A stretch of DNA of 64,000 bases, taken from the NCBI GenBank assembly GCA_963576785.1, contig OY756151.1, positions 1,426,001-1,490,000 of the forward strand, given 5' to 3'. This document shows positions 23,701-36,376 of the stretch, piece after piece. Positions within the stretch are counted from its first letter, which is position 1. Every line of letters begins with the position of its first letter. The position numbers and the translations under genes are program-made. Source of the stretch: Chlorophyllum brunneum (taxonomy: Eukaryota; Basidiomycota; Agaricomycetes; Agaricales; Agaricaceae). A model generated the notes under the pieces. It ran no database searches. It saw only the letters and a list, made by a program, of their open reading frames with translations, and was not told the DNA's origin.

Positions 23701-24175
23701 AGACATACGTGGTACACGCAACGAAATCCTTGACCAAATTGTCCGAACGCGCTAACAGGGCACGGTAAATGAGCATAGTGAGCAAGGGGTAAACATGAAA
23801 GAGAACGTACTTGACATCTTGGGCCTTGCTTGAATCAAAAATCCTCTTCAGGCTGTTCCAATCTCGGTCTTCAAAGTAGGCATCATTGTAGGCTATGAGG
23901 GAGGGCGATTGCTGATATCCGATGTACTCCGAACCGGCGAGAGATGAGATGGGGTGATTCCTTTGGTCAAGAACGAATACCTGCCCATACCAAGAATGTG
24001 GTGTGAGTGAAAACGCCGATCAAACTAGAGGTCGGTAACGTGCCTGTCGCGTTGCCCCTGCATCATCGGAGTTTTGCAACAGCTCACGGATTGGACCATC
24101 CACGACGGGGTAATGTTCCAATATGTTCTTGATCGTATTACTTACGTCTGCTGTTGGTATAAACGGTTCTGGCAT
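14770..24175 (-). CDS. Giant sacsin-like protein A: two sacsin/GHKL ATPase repeats plus C-terminal BTB
   Basis: Thirteen exons: 24175..24044, 23981..23821, 23751..23709, 23650..22545, 22372..21718, 21664..19575, 19524..18870, 18817..18708, 18655..18568, 18508..15803, 15747..15138, 15081..14923, 14870..14770; 2871 aa. Repeat 1 begins at the N-terminus with the N-box IRELLQNSDDAGA and the G1-like FGQFGQGFRCVYH. Repeat 2 is near residue 1520, with LLEMLANAVDAGA and SIGQFGRGALTMFH. Both keep the Glu, Asn and Asp expected for ATP/Mg binding. The BTB/POZ domain (VDVEFITRDHD...LVAHRSFLAAVSDYLMDMF) starts near 2718. A is longer than B and C mainly through Ser/Pro/Gly-rich inserts in exons 4 and 5. 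Intron 1 has a GC donor. Likely cytosolic, possibly a CUL3 adaptor; this is inference from the domains. Confidence 0.88.
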
Positions 24176-25026
24176 CTTAATCCTAAGTAGATCGAAGTGA
24201 GTACTGTGAAGTAAGGGTGCGTGGGCAGCAACGAAGCTGTCTTTTATGCAGAGTGCTTGATGAGGAACGGTAACGATTTGTTCTTGAGCGTCAAAGATGT
24301 ACACAGATCGAGAAGATTCCGATAAATTGTTCTGGAAGATTGTGCCACGACTGTGCTTTTCGATCGCCGTTGTGCGTGCAGGCTAAAAGGTTGCGGTAGA
24401 AGCTGGGGCTCAGATGTTAAGCCTCAGATAGTACCACGAGGAGAGGTCGTGAGACGTAACTGCGGAACCCAATCAGACTGAGCGTCAAGTAGAGCACGAT
24501 AAATGTACTCACCTGACGGCTGTGGCGATAGTCTTGAATCCAGCTATTGCAGCAAGCAGCAAGAAGTGTTTGTTGGATTTGGATTTGATATTCCCCACAA
24601 GAACTGTTAATAACTTAGCGAAACCTGCAACAAAGCACGTCAACAAAGCCAAACACAGATCCATCCACTTGGACATCCATCTCCCTAACAGGTAGCCATA
24701 ATGTCAAAGGCCTCGACCTGAGCCGATTCAGGACCAAGGGTGCTATAACGGTTATTTTTCTCCGCGGTCATCATTCTGGCTGGCTCTTGAGCCACTTATC
24801 CACTCCGTCACGACACGCGTTCAACACGAAATCAGTGGAGAGATGTCAATTATGCTTTTCTTCTTCCTCTGATGGACGCTTTCCGGGAAGCTCCGGCTGC
24901 CTCGACTTTCGCGCACTACAAACACCACTAAGACATTCGGCGCCATGGCCACGGGAGCAGGTGACCAGGTTTTCTTATATATGAATACAATGATTGACCA
25001 ACACCGTCAGTCTTGCGACGACTATC
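24176..25026. promoter_or_regulatory. Shared 851-bp region between divergent sacsin-like genes A and B
   Basis: A (minus) and B (plus) are head-to-head, so both promoters and 5' leaders must lie here. No other gene is seen. No motif in it stood out enough to name. Confidence 0.5.
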
Positions 25027-28000
25027 ATGGCCGAAGCCTTTGGTGAAAATGTCGCCCCAACCGACGCTATACGTGACATTCTAAGAGGTTACCCATTCTC
25101 GATTGGCCTCCTACGAGAAATTCTTCAAAACTCCGACGACGCTAGGGCCTCCAAACAGGTTTGGCTCTCATCCCCTGCTCCGGCGCTTCTTATACATTAC
25201 CCACCAGGCTTTTATTCTTGACCGTCGCCACCATGGTATTAAAGCGATATACGACCCTTTTCTTGCTACGACCCAGGGACCAGCACTTCTGGCGTTCAAC
25301 GATGCCTTGATACAAGACCGTGATTGGAAAGCCTTGCAAAACATACACAAGTCATCCAAGACAGTTGATACCTCGTAATTTAGCAACAGTTTCTCAATTT
25401 CTCCTCTAACACCTTCAATAGAAAAATTGGCAAATACGGTATTGGTTTCCGCTCCTGTTACCACGTACGTTCCTGGATCATTTCCAGATCTCGACTAACC
25501 CAAGCTCAGGTAACGGATCATCCGCACATACTCTCCGGGCCTCATCTCGTGATTCTGGATCCTCACCACGCCTTCGCGGAAGTCCATGGAATCAAAACAG
25601 GTGGCGTAAAACTGAATATAGTAGAAAACTGGCGAGAATATAGCGATCATCTCACCGCATTTGATGCCCTTCTCCAACAATCTCAACAGGGAAAACCTTT
25701 CGATGGGTCCATTTTTCGACTTCCCCTCCGTACCGAGAGCAGTGACCTGAGCAATAAGGTCAGCTCACCCGACGAAATCTCTGATCTCCTCAGAAATTTT
25801 GCGAAAGAGGAGTTGAACATCTCTCTCCTCTTTTTGCGCAATATTTCTTCGATTGAGATTATTGAGATCAGTGACGACGGCGAAGTTCAAATTGCAAAGG
25901 CTTCAATTGACCGAGCCACTCCCAACGCACACCGACAATTCAAGACACGCAAGGCCACCATTCGTACCTGTCTCAATGGTTCTGAGGAAGAGAGAGAATG
26001 GCGTATTCTTCATGCTCCCTCTTCCGAAGCGGAGGCAGAAGAGATCCTTACGAAACGACTTCGGTGGAATCCATCTCGGACCCTGTCCCAGCACAAACTC
26101 AGCACCGGCGTTGACCTCGCCATTCCATGCAATTTCACTACTTTGACCAGCGCTGGTCGACTTTTTACATACCTTCCCCTTCCCCTAAGCACTGAATTTC
26201 CGGTTTATATCAACGCCCTATTTTCTTTGACACAATCGAGGCAGAACCTCCGCAACGCTGGTGAGGTTGGGATAGTAAAGGGCTCTGATGACGAGTGGGT
26301 ATCCAATTCCTTTGAAAGTATCTTTGTTCCTAACGATCTCACAGCGCCTTGATTGAGTGGAATCATGTCCTCTTCGATACTTATATCCCACAAGCGTGGG
26401 CCGCGCTTCTCCAGGTTCTTGTAGAACAAGATCACGTTGCGGACATCTTCAATGCTTGGCCGACTTCCCAAGCCAGAGTGCATTCCGGGGACAATGTCTA
26501 TTGGAAGGATATGCCTCTCCATGTCGCCAAACATGCGCTTAACCTTCCTATCTGGCCAGTCTATGGATCCCATCCCCCTACGTATCAATTCATCTCTTCC
26601 CTTCTCATCGAGGATCGGTCAACTAACAAGAGCACTCTGGCTGCTCTCGTTCGTACCGATCTTCCGATGGCACGACCTCCCCAATATCTCACACAAATCA
26701 TTCTTGACAACCATGCAAACAGTGTTAGCGTTTTATCACCCGAGACGGCGTATCATAAACTGCAGGTACGAGTGGACTTTATCTGTTCCATTTACCAACT
26801 GATGCCCATTCATCTAGCGCTTCACCCATCAAATCCGAGCGCTCGATGATGCAGATGCCCAGCGAATCCTTAGCTATCTACTTTCCACGTCCAACTGCCG
26901 GTATATTATCGGTCTTCCACTTGTTCCATCTGTCTCTGGAGATCGTCTCGCCCTCCGATTTTCTACTACTGGCTCTGATACATTCCATGCCCTCCTTGAC
27001 GAAACAGAGGAGACACTTTTCGCCGTGTATGACAACAAGGCTGTCTCCCTCAAACGCCTTCCTGTAGATGTTCGCAGACTCGTCGTCGACGAGGGCCCCG
27101 ACATCCTCAACGTGACTAAAATCACTCCAATTAAAGTGTATACTTACCTCCGCAGCTCCTACGGTTCCCAGACGAATGAGCCAGCCACGCGTGATGAAAT
27201 CAGCTGGCTAGACCTATTTTGGGTCTGGGCCGAGGACGCTGGGTTTGTAGCGTACGCTAACCGCCTCTTTCTTGTCCCCACCACTCAAGGCCTACGACGT
27301 CCTTCGGAGCCTGTCTTCAACCCTTATCCCGACTATGGAATTACGAGAGTTTTGGAACTTTTGGGTGTTTCCATCATTGATTCTCGTTTGAGCATTGCAG
27401 CTCAGGGGAGTCTGAGCCAGCTACAGCCTAGCTCTGACATCCACGCTCTTTTGAGCACGCTCTCGCCTACCTCAATCTTTGAGGCTCAATTTACCGAGGA
27501 ACGGGCCAACGAATTGTGTGATTATCTCGTCAAGCACCTTCCATCGACTCACTCCAACCATGGCACACTTGCAGTCGATGGCGTTCTCCATTCACGTCTT
27601 CTTGCACTACCCATCTTCCCCACTCTCCAGCCTTTATCCGACGGTTCTCTATCCACCCAACGAAGGTCTATCTCTGGCGCTGTCGCTATTCGTGGTGTCA
27701 ACCCAAATGACGTTCCGATACTCCCTCAATTAGATTTAGTTGTCTATCTTGATCTCCGCCTCATAAGCCATGGAGTTTTGGAATATCTTGATCCCAACTG
27801 CCCTACACCACTTTCCATCAACGAGATGCACGACTTGATGTTGCTGAACTTCGGAGAACAACCGCTTCAAATACAGCTTGCATTCGTTCAATACATCGTC
27901 TCACATATATACCTCGTCCCACCCCAAGTACTCAAGCGTTTATCAATGATCCCCTTCGTCCCTGCTCGTGATGAGTCCCTTCAAAGTCCCGCGGATCTCA

Positions 28001-31000
28001 TTGATCCTCAAGCCCCGATCGCAGCATTGTTTCCAGGAACGTCTTCTTCTCTCCCAAGTACCTCGCGTCCAATTCTCAACTCCTTCGTCACCTATCTCCG
28101 CGCCCTCGGTCTCTTGGCTACTGATTTGACTGCTAACATCATTATCGATCGCATCCACTTCATCGCGAGTGGTCGTTGTCCTCATCCGGAGGATCTTGCT
28201 CGTACTTTGATTCTTCTCCTGAACGAGACACACTTCGATCTTACTCAGCTCTTCGCGTCCCCGAATCTTTCATGGGACTTGAATTGGATCCCAACGACGG
28301 AAGGGTTAAAGAGTCCACTGACGTGTCGGGATTGGTCATCTCATCTGGGCAAAACTGAGCTGTTCGATCAGGTAGTGTCAATGGTGGATCCAGATGTACA
28401 AATTGGTGCCCATCTTCGAGAAGTTTTTGGGTGGGACGGTGAAGTCGATTTTAAAGTCATATCTCGCCAATTGTTCAAAGTTTTGGATGACGCCGAGCCG
28501 TCATATACCAAGGTCCACGCCATCGTCAATGAACTCGGACAGAGAAACCTCCTCAAAAACGAGCTCGCGTCTCTGCGTGGCTCTCTTCGTGACCTCCCTT
28601 GGGTGCCAACTCGTAGCGGTACCCTCGAGAAGGCCCAGTTTGTGCTACTGGGAGAAGATGAGATACCTGAGATTGGGCTCCATACCAGTGATTTTGAGTC
28701 AACCCGTCATTCAATGATTCGTAGATTCCTTCGCGAGATGGGTTGCGTTGAACGGTATGTGACCATGTTTGCTAGCCTTATGAGTTACCAAATATTGATG
28801 TTAATTACTCGATAGGCCTTCGAAAGAAACGATCCTGGGGCTGCTGCAATCGTTTCATGCCCAGGATCCCCTGGACCAGCGCACAACTCAAGGCTACATT
28901 CGCCTACTCGCATGGCTCCCTCGGCTGACACCGAACGAACGTTCCAAACTTCGCATTCCTGACACGAACCGCAGGCTATGTCCCTTCAACAGCATCTACT
29001 ACAATGATGTCGGACCTCGTGCTCATCTGATCGACGCCAATTCCAGTAGCTTAGCGCATCCAGAGATTTCGTCTCAACTGGCGATTGGCTTGGGTCTCAG
29101 TCGTTTGGGGTTGATGGACTTGCAGTATCAGTCCAACATCGATTTCGATGTTACTGGCGCGGATTTGATCAAAACCATTCGCAACAATTTGCAGGATTAC
29201 ACAGACTCTCAGTTACTTCTTGACGTGCTAGCAATTGCTTCGAATGCTAACGCGGCGGAATTCAATGTCGTCCTCGATGAACAAACGACGTCAGCAAATG
29301 CTTTACTTTCTCCACGCTGTAGCGAGTTTCTGCGAGTTCCTGCACTCGTAATCCACATGGATAGCGCCCTGGCCGATGACGGTTTCAGAGGAATTTTGCG
29401 TACCGGAATAGACGATAAAGGGAGGAAGGATAATATTGGGCAATATGGACTTGGTCCGCTATCGATGTTCCACGTCTCGGAGGTCTGGTTTTCTTCGGTC
29501 CTAATTTTTTTTAATTCTGATTGCTACTGGTTTAGCTTGTGACGATTATCTCCCGGGACCAGGTACTATTCTTGAACCCCTGCAAGGCTCATCTATCCCT
29601 CGACAAGGCCGTAGTTCGCATCCCGCTCTCCACTGTGCAAAAGTGAGGAAAAAGTCCCACATCTATTCTGTAGCGCTGATACCCCATCCACAGACTCTAT
29701 AGCGACCATCTGTCTCCTTTGAATGGGTTGTTTGGCTTCAATCTGCCCAACAATGTTTACGAGGAATATTCCTACAACGGAGTGAGTCTATTTGACTCCT
29801 TGGTCGGCCACGTTCTTACGCAATTATCAGACCCTACTTCATCTCCCGCTTCGATCACGCAACCAGTACCTCGATATTGAACCCGTCATCAAGAGCACGA
29901 CATCGTTACAGAACTTGGCTGTGAATTTCAAGCCGAGCGCCTCGGATAGTCTTTTATTTACATCCATAACTTCTATCCAAGTTTTTTCCCGCAAGACTCA
30001 AGAACCTATTAAACCCAAGTGGTCACTCAGCGCATCTCGCACGACGCCCACCGCAACCGAGGACGGTATTTCCGCGCATACAGTCACAATCACTAGCCCA
30101 GGCTCCGTCAAGACAGGCCAGGAATGGAGAGTTCTTTCTCATGCGTTGAATAAACACGAGATACCGTCACTCGTCCTCTCGATCCGTGACCAACTCCGAT
30201 TTCCTCTCGTCATCCAAGTAGCTGTCAGCTCTTCCCCCAAAGCTACTCACAACATCTTCCAAACCCTTCCTCTCACAGTTCCCGTCGGCCTTCCCCTGCA
30301 TATATCTGGTCCTTTCGTACTTGCTTCGGATGGATTGTCGATCCGGCTCGATGAACAGCGGAACATAGAATCTTCCTACAACAGATGGCTTGCGTCTAGT
30401 ATCCTACCAAAACTTTATTTGTCGTTATTGGAGGACCGTGCACCGTCGGGGGATAATGGGGCATATTGGCCGGGAAAACTGAGCACTGCCGACGAGGATG
30501 CCTCCGGTGATGAAATTTCGAGTTTGGTGGCTGCTGCAGTTTATCGGCTGGCAGCCAGGTCGGAACGGCCTATCTTTAGTAGTAAATACCACCCTCATGC
30601 TATTCCTGCCGATTCCGCACAGCTCATCGTCCGCCTCCCCCGTGGTGTTCTCAAGGTCCTGGAGATGATCAAGCCCATTGACGTTGTCCAGCCGCCCGTT
30701 TCCGTCGCCCGCGCACTCCAACAAGCCAACCCTATCGTTGGCCGTTTATCCTTTGTCACTCCTAAATATCTCCACAAGCAGATCCTAGACAACGCCACCC
30801 AATTCTCCCCATCTAAACTCGACTTTGAGCAGCTTCAAGAATTGCTCGACTTCTTGTCCAAGGATCCTGATAGTTTAATGAATTTACCGCTACTACCACT
30901 CGAGGATGGGACCTTTGTGACCTTGGGCACCAGTTCGAAATCTTGTTACTATGTTGCCCCGCCTGAGGCACTCGATGCAAATGTGTTCAAACCCCATCGT

Positions 31001-33444
31001 CTTGTGCACCGTGAGCTGAAAACGCAACGACTCCTCGAGATTGAGAAGCTGAACGTGAAGACCTTCACTGACAACAACATGCGAGCGCTCTTGGAGGACT
31101 TTGTACCCCAGTCTCCAACGTTAGAAAACGCGACACAGACGATCCGAAGATGGATCAGTGGCTTTTGGAAGATTTTTTCGTCGCTCGGCATCACTACCAA
31201 TGCCACCGCCCCTTATCCTCTGATACCGACACTTCAGGCCGGGCACTACCTCTCTTTCGCCCATTGCAAATCACCTTCCGTCATCCTCGCTGATTTTGAC
31301 CATTGTAGGGAAGAGTGGCTAGCCCCGTGTCTATCCGAAATGGGCGTTACGTTGATCAACACACCTTCGTTACCGGGTGCACTACAAGCTTCCCTTCCGC
31401 CCTCGCCACTCACTGTTGAAACCGTGCTCAAAAAGCTGTTGAATCATCCCAAAGGCGTCGCGGAGTTGTTCCGTTCGTTGGATTCGAAAACGCGGCCTCT
31501 GTTTACTCAGTGGGTCAGATCTGACTGGAAAAATAGGAATAAAGGCTATTTCCAGAGGCATGTGGATTATTGCTCCATACCTTTCTGGCCAACGGGGGAC
31601 GGTTCGTATGTGCCTGCGAGCGAGGCTCAAATGCTTCCGAGGAACGTGACCCTTAATTCGGTCTACCTGTTCACTTCTAATGTTATGGTTGGTCATGATT
31701 TCTTGCTCGAGAAAATGGGTAAACACCCTCCTCACTTTATCCAATCTATCCTCACCCTACCCACGCATTTGGAGGAGAAAGATGACAAGGCTTATAAAAC
31801 CCTCGTTCGCGTCCTCATTGATCACCATTCTGGGGATAAGAGCATTCCTGCCCCGAATTCGCAGCGCTTGATACGTGATTCCTCAGCGCTATACTCCTCT
31901 CGGGACGAGTTTTTCTCAGCGGCGTTCGGTCCCGGCTCGAAAGATCTCATTCATCCATTGTTGGTTCAGTTCGACGATGACCTCGCGCGGTTTGGATTGA
32001 AAAGACAACGTGATCTTAGCTTTGACATGTTCAAGACTTGCGTCGAAGCTTTTCAAAATCCTACTGGGCCGAAATTGAGGGAGAGAGCTGCTATCATTTA
32101 CCAGGTGTTCTGTGACGAACTACCACGACGACTTACTGCTCTCGATCCGGACCAGTTGAAGACTTTTGATGATCTCCGGTTCATTCCTCGTCGTGTTTCC
32201 TCACGTCCGCTTGGGAGTAGTGATGATTCGCGATATATTCGATCGTTGCCGGATATTTTGACTCCGAATGAACTTGTGCGACAGGAGTTTCAAGCGATTG
32301 CGTGGACACAACGTGGGTTGTTTGATAATAGGAAACAGCCACCTTCGCGTGTGCTCAAGGTGTACCCGAGTTTGAGTATTCCGACTGCTGAAGAAGTGGT
32401 AAGTCTACCTGTATGGGTAACGTAGACGTCCTAACACTATTTATAGGTTGCTCATCTGGTCGTTCTGGCAACCAAGGTGGCACAGGATCATGATAACTCG
32501 TGTCGAAACACGCTCCTTGACCATCTTGAGCAAACGTATCAATGGCTCAACAAACATAGCGGAGACGCAAAACCCTTCCTGCGTCAATGTACAAAGAACG
32601 AGAATGCATTGTTTCTCAATGTCGATACCCCTCCTGACAAGATGGAAAACTGGAATTGGAAGACGGCGAATGAAATTGTGTTGAATGATGTTGATTCTGG
32701 TCCTTTAGAGCATCCGAGAGAATTTATGAAACCGTATGGTCAACTTCTTGAAGCTGCGGGAGCGGAAGCGATTTATCATGGGGAAGTGAAACAAAGTCAA
32801 TTGGTGATGTCACGGGGAGAGGAGCATTTTTCGAGTATGCGTGGTACGTTGGATAAGATGAGGAAGACTGGGGTGTGTACGGATTTGTGGTTTATGTTTG
32901 GTTCGACTTTGGAGAAGCCTTTGGCGGCTCATCGGACGTATTTGGCGATGTATAGTCCGCATTTTTTGGGGATGTTTTCGGGGTCTTATGATGCGACTCG
33001 TCCGACGGAGATACCTGTTGCGTATTCGAGGCGTTGTGTTGAATGTTTACTTGGTGAGTTTTATTCTGACTTGTGCGTGATTTTTTATTATTAATGTGGA
33101 GATAGATTATGTTTATACGGGGAAAGAACCTGAGTTCAAGTTGGATGTGGGGTTGGCGTTGGAGATGCTCGAACTTGGACATGAGTGGTTGATGGTGGAT
33201 GCTCAACATGCTATCCAGAACATTATCATCACTCGTAAAATGGTTGATCCATACACTTTGAATCAAGGTATGTGTTTTTTTTTTTGCCCGATATATTGAG
33301 GATTTTTAATGATTGTTGGAATAAGTGTATAACGTAGCGAAGAAAACACAGGCGATGGAGTTGATGAAGCATTGTGAACAATTTGAAGTGATGAATGCGG
33401 ATTTGGTTCTGCGCGTCAAGGAGAAACAGGTTGCGCGTAATTGA
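25027..33444 (+). CDS. Giant sacsin-like protein B: two sacsin/GHKL repeats (second degenerate) plus C-terminal BTB
   Basis: Thirteen exons: 25027..25158, 25208..25374, 25422..25464, 25510..26294, 26345..26765, 26818..28754, 28816..29482, 29536..29642, 29694..29781, 29831..32398, 32447..33053, 33106..33267, 33326..33444; 2600 aa. The protein starts MAEAFGENVAPTD. Repeat 1 has LLREILQNSDDARA and IGKYGIGFRSCYH, with catalytic-type residues intact. Repeat 2, near residue 1296, reads LLLDVLAIASNANA where C has LLLEFLANASDAGA: Glu became Asp, Asn became Ile and Asp became Asn, so this module is probably a pseudo-ATPase. BTB starts near 2445 (VCTDLWFMFGSTLEKPLAAHRTY) and continues through DYVYTGKEPE. 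The last exon is a short charged helix. Closest relative in the window is gene C. Confidence 0.9.
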
Positions 33445-33552
33445 TAATTGTATACTTTTTTTTTTGTCTTGTATGTGTGTATAGTGTATCTTTGTAACCC
33501 ATAGGTAAGAGAAAGATTCTTCATCAAATGCAACAGCACCCAATAAACAGCA

Positions 33553-33558
33553 ACGCGT
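33553..33558. promoter_or_regulatory. ACGCGT (MCB-like) element upstream of histone H4
   Basis: The palindrome ACGCGT lies about 115 bp before the H4 start codon. In fungi this is the MluI cell-cycle box recognised by MBF-type G1/S factors, which would suit a replication-dependent histone. It is a single short match, so the call rests mainly on position. Confidence 0.3.
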
Positions 33559-33673
33559 CATGTCACAACAAAGCCAAACAACCCATTAAAGACTCGTTGC
33601 GTGATCTAAAGTCGTTTTACGTTCTCTATCACTAACCACTACCACCAACTCTTTCACTTGAAGTTTAGAAGAT

Positions 33674-34208
<535 letters not shown>

Positions 34209-34409
34209 AGACGTTGTGCCATGTTCTTTTTTTTTTCGTTTGTTGGTTTGTGTTCGTATGTACGATGTATAAGCTATGAATCTATCCCAGGAGGTAATGC
34301 CAAAGTGGGCAGGGTGGGAAAGTTGTATCAGCAGACGTTCGGTAACCCCCAACGGCCATGACGTGGTGCGAGTGAGCTTCGGTGCCGCAGCTGCGAGGAC
34401 CCACAATAG

Positions 34410-35333
34410 TTATCCATCCGCTTTCTCTTTCTGCTTCCCCTTCCTTTTCGCACCACGAGGCGCACGTGTAAGAGGGGGTGAGATTCCCGTGAGTCTGTCA
34501 ATCCGCATCGCAGGGTCCGTAGGCCCGTCTGTTTCTTCGGGAGATGTCGTTGGGGGGTGGTAGTCGTCGGAAGCTTTTTGTTTGCCTTTGCCTTTATCCT
34601 TTGGAGGTGGTGGTGGTGGTGGTAAACGCGATGGACCAGCTGAGAGATCGACATATTCGAGTGCATCGCTGCGTTCTAGATCCACATCCATCTCTTCTCC
34701 TCCATCCGTGTCCATGTCGATATGCGCGTCTTCACTATCACTAACCCCTCCCTCATCATCATCATCATCATCTATTATTGTTGTTGTTCTTGTCGGTACC
34801 TCCCCACTTTGTTTTTCTTTAGGTCTCAATCGAACTTCTTTAAACGATATACGTTTCGAAGTCGTCGATACATGCATCACTGATTTCTTTTTCACCGCCG
34901 AATCTGTGAAAGAAACCCAATGCTCAGTATCATACAATAGTATGTAATATAATGCAGTGGTACCTTTGTCGTCTGTGAATATTAATTCGGAACCTAAGAG
35001 ATCTTCGTGTTTGCCTTGAAGAATCGTTCCTGATAATTGAAGAAAAGGGGTTGGAGTGTCTAAACCCTAGCATCAAATAAAAAATAAAAAGGGATGAGGA
35101 GGGGATGGATGAATGGGACGGACGATTAGGCGATAGGATTGAGAACTTGGGACGAGGGTGGGTTCGATGTTGCCGAGATCTAAGATGATGTATTCGGTTT
35201 CTTCTTCATATTCGGAGTCGGAGTTGGTATTGGTGTTGGCGTTGGGTGAAGAAGGAGGGGAAGAGGAGAGGGAAGGAGAGAAAGTGGATACGTGTGTGTA
35301 TCCGGGACAGAGTGTCGTTCGGGGTGGATCCAT
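34410..35333 (-). CDS. TFIIIC small subunit, triple-barrel domain (tau55/GTF3C6 type)
   Basis: Three exons: 35333..35124, 35066..34964, 34903..34410; 268 aa. The core after a Ser/Pro/Asn-rich leader reads EYIILDLGNIEP, YRLIGLDTPTPFLQLSG, LQGKHEDLLGSELIF, then KKKSVMHVSTTSKRISFKEVRL. This is the pattern of the TFIIIC triple-barrel family, a subunit of the Pol III factor that binds the A and B boxes of tRNA genes. The C-terminal half is low-complexity: a poly-Asp run, acidic stretches, PPPPPPP and Lys-rich KGKGKQK segments, probably disordered. It is convergent with H4, with 201 bp between the two stops. Confidence 0.82.
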
Positions 35334-36376
35334 AGAGGGAAGAGCAAAGTATTTTTTGTTTGGTTTCGGGGATGATGTCAAAGATGAGTTTTTTTTTTTT
35401 ATAACAATGAGTATCGTCACATGAACACGAGTACGACCACGACTGTGGAAACGAGATTGTGGGTAATTTGAAGATTATCATCACCCTGTGTATCGTAGAC
35501 ATTTCCTTCAGTTGCCAATGTTCACATGAGGATAGAACCTTTGAGTGGACCGGGTGGCTCAAAGTAAAATCCAACTGAGATTATTGAGATAGACAACCAT
35601 TTTATAACCACTGGATGACAAGTGCCATAGATTGTGTCGACAATTGTACCCACAGAAAACATTGAAGAGTCAATCATCGTAGGTTCAACTTCCAGTTGTT
35701 CTGTTATCACGAAATGACGAAAGTAGAAGGAGAACATGTCATTGTTACGTATGCTCGTATCCCCAATCATACCTGGAAAACTGTTAAAAGAAACTGGGGG
35801 CCCTGCTGGGGAAAGAGGACACCCGTACCCCGCAGTCACTGAATTATAACAAAGGCCACAGTCACGGTGCCCCAATAGTTAGTGTGGAGTAATTAGTTAT
35901 CAATCCGTTGCAGTGACGTTTCAGATATAGCTAGTGGACGAGGCTAATACTGGTTGAATGCCAAACTCATCTGTGTTCCCGTGTGAAGTCTTTGTGTGGC
36001 CCCAAAAACATTACTCCCTTGAACGTATAATCGGGTTTCTCAATAAACTCAGCTTTAGGGGTCCTTGACAACAGCTGTCTCAATGCGCAGAGCAATTGAA
36101 TATATCAATTCAGCTGGACTTCCAGGAGTCACTCAAAGAGTCCAGGCAACCTATGCCTGTCCCACCAGCTTTAGTGGTTTCATGATGTAAACGTCCAACA
36201 CAATGTCAAATGTCAACACGTCAACGGCGATCTCTTAGGTTCCCTCTGACACAAACAGTGATGTCTTCCAGAGCTGTCGATCCGACCGGCTTGCGGTCCC
36301 CCTAAAGGTGCTCGGGGATCTCACAATGCTTGTTACCTGAGAGACCAAGTCGTCATCCTGGAAAGTACTACAGCAA
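35334..36376. other. Intergenic region
   Basis: No gene supported. Holds the promoter of the TFIIIC gene (a run of about 12 T lies at 35388-35400) and the 3' region of the first DUF6533 gene. Confidence 0.45.

Noticed and set aside
24176..24304. Longer N-terminus for gene A starting at 24304
   Set aside because: The frame is open, but genes B and C both start only a few residues before the conserved block, and the ATG at 24175 gives the same short leader and an equal first exon length.
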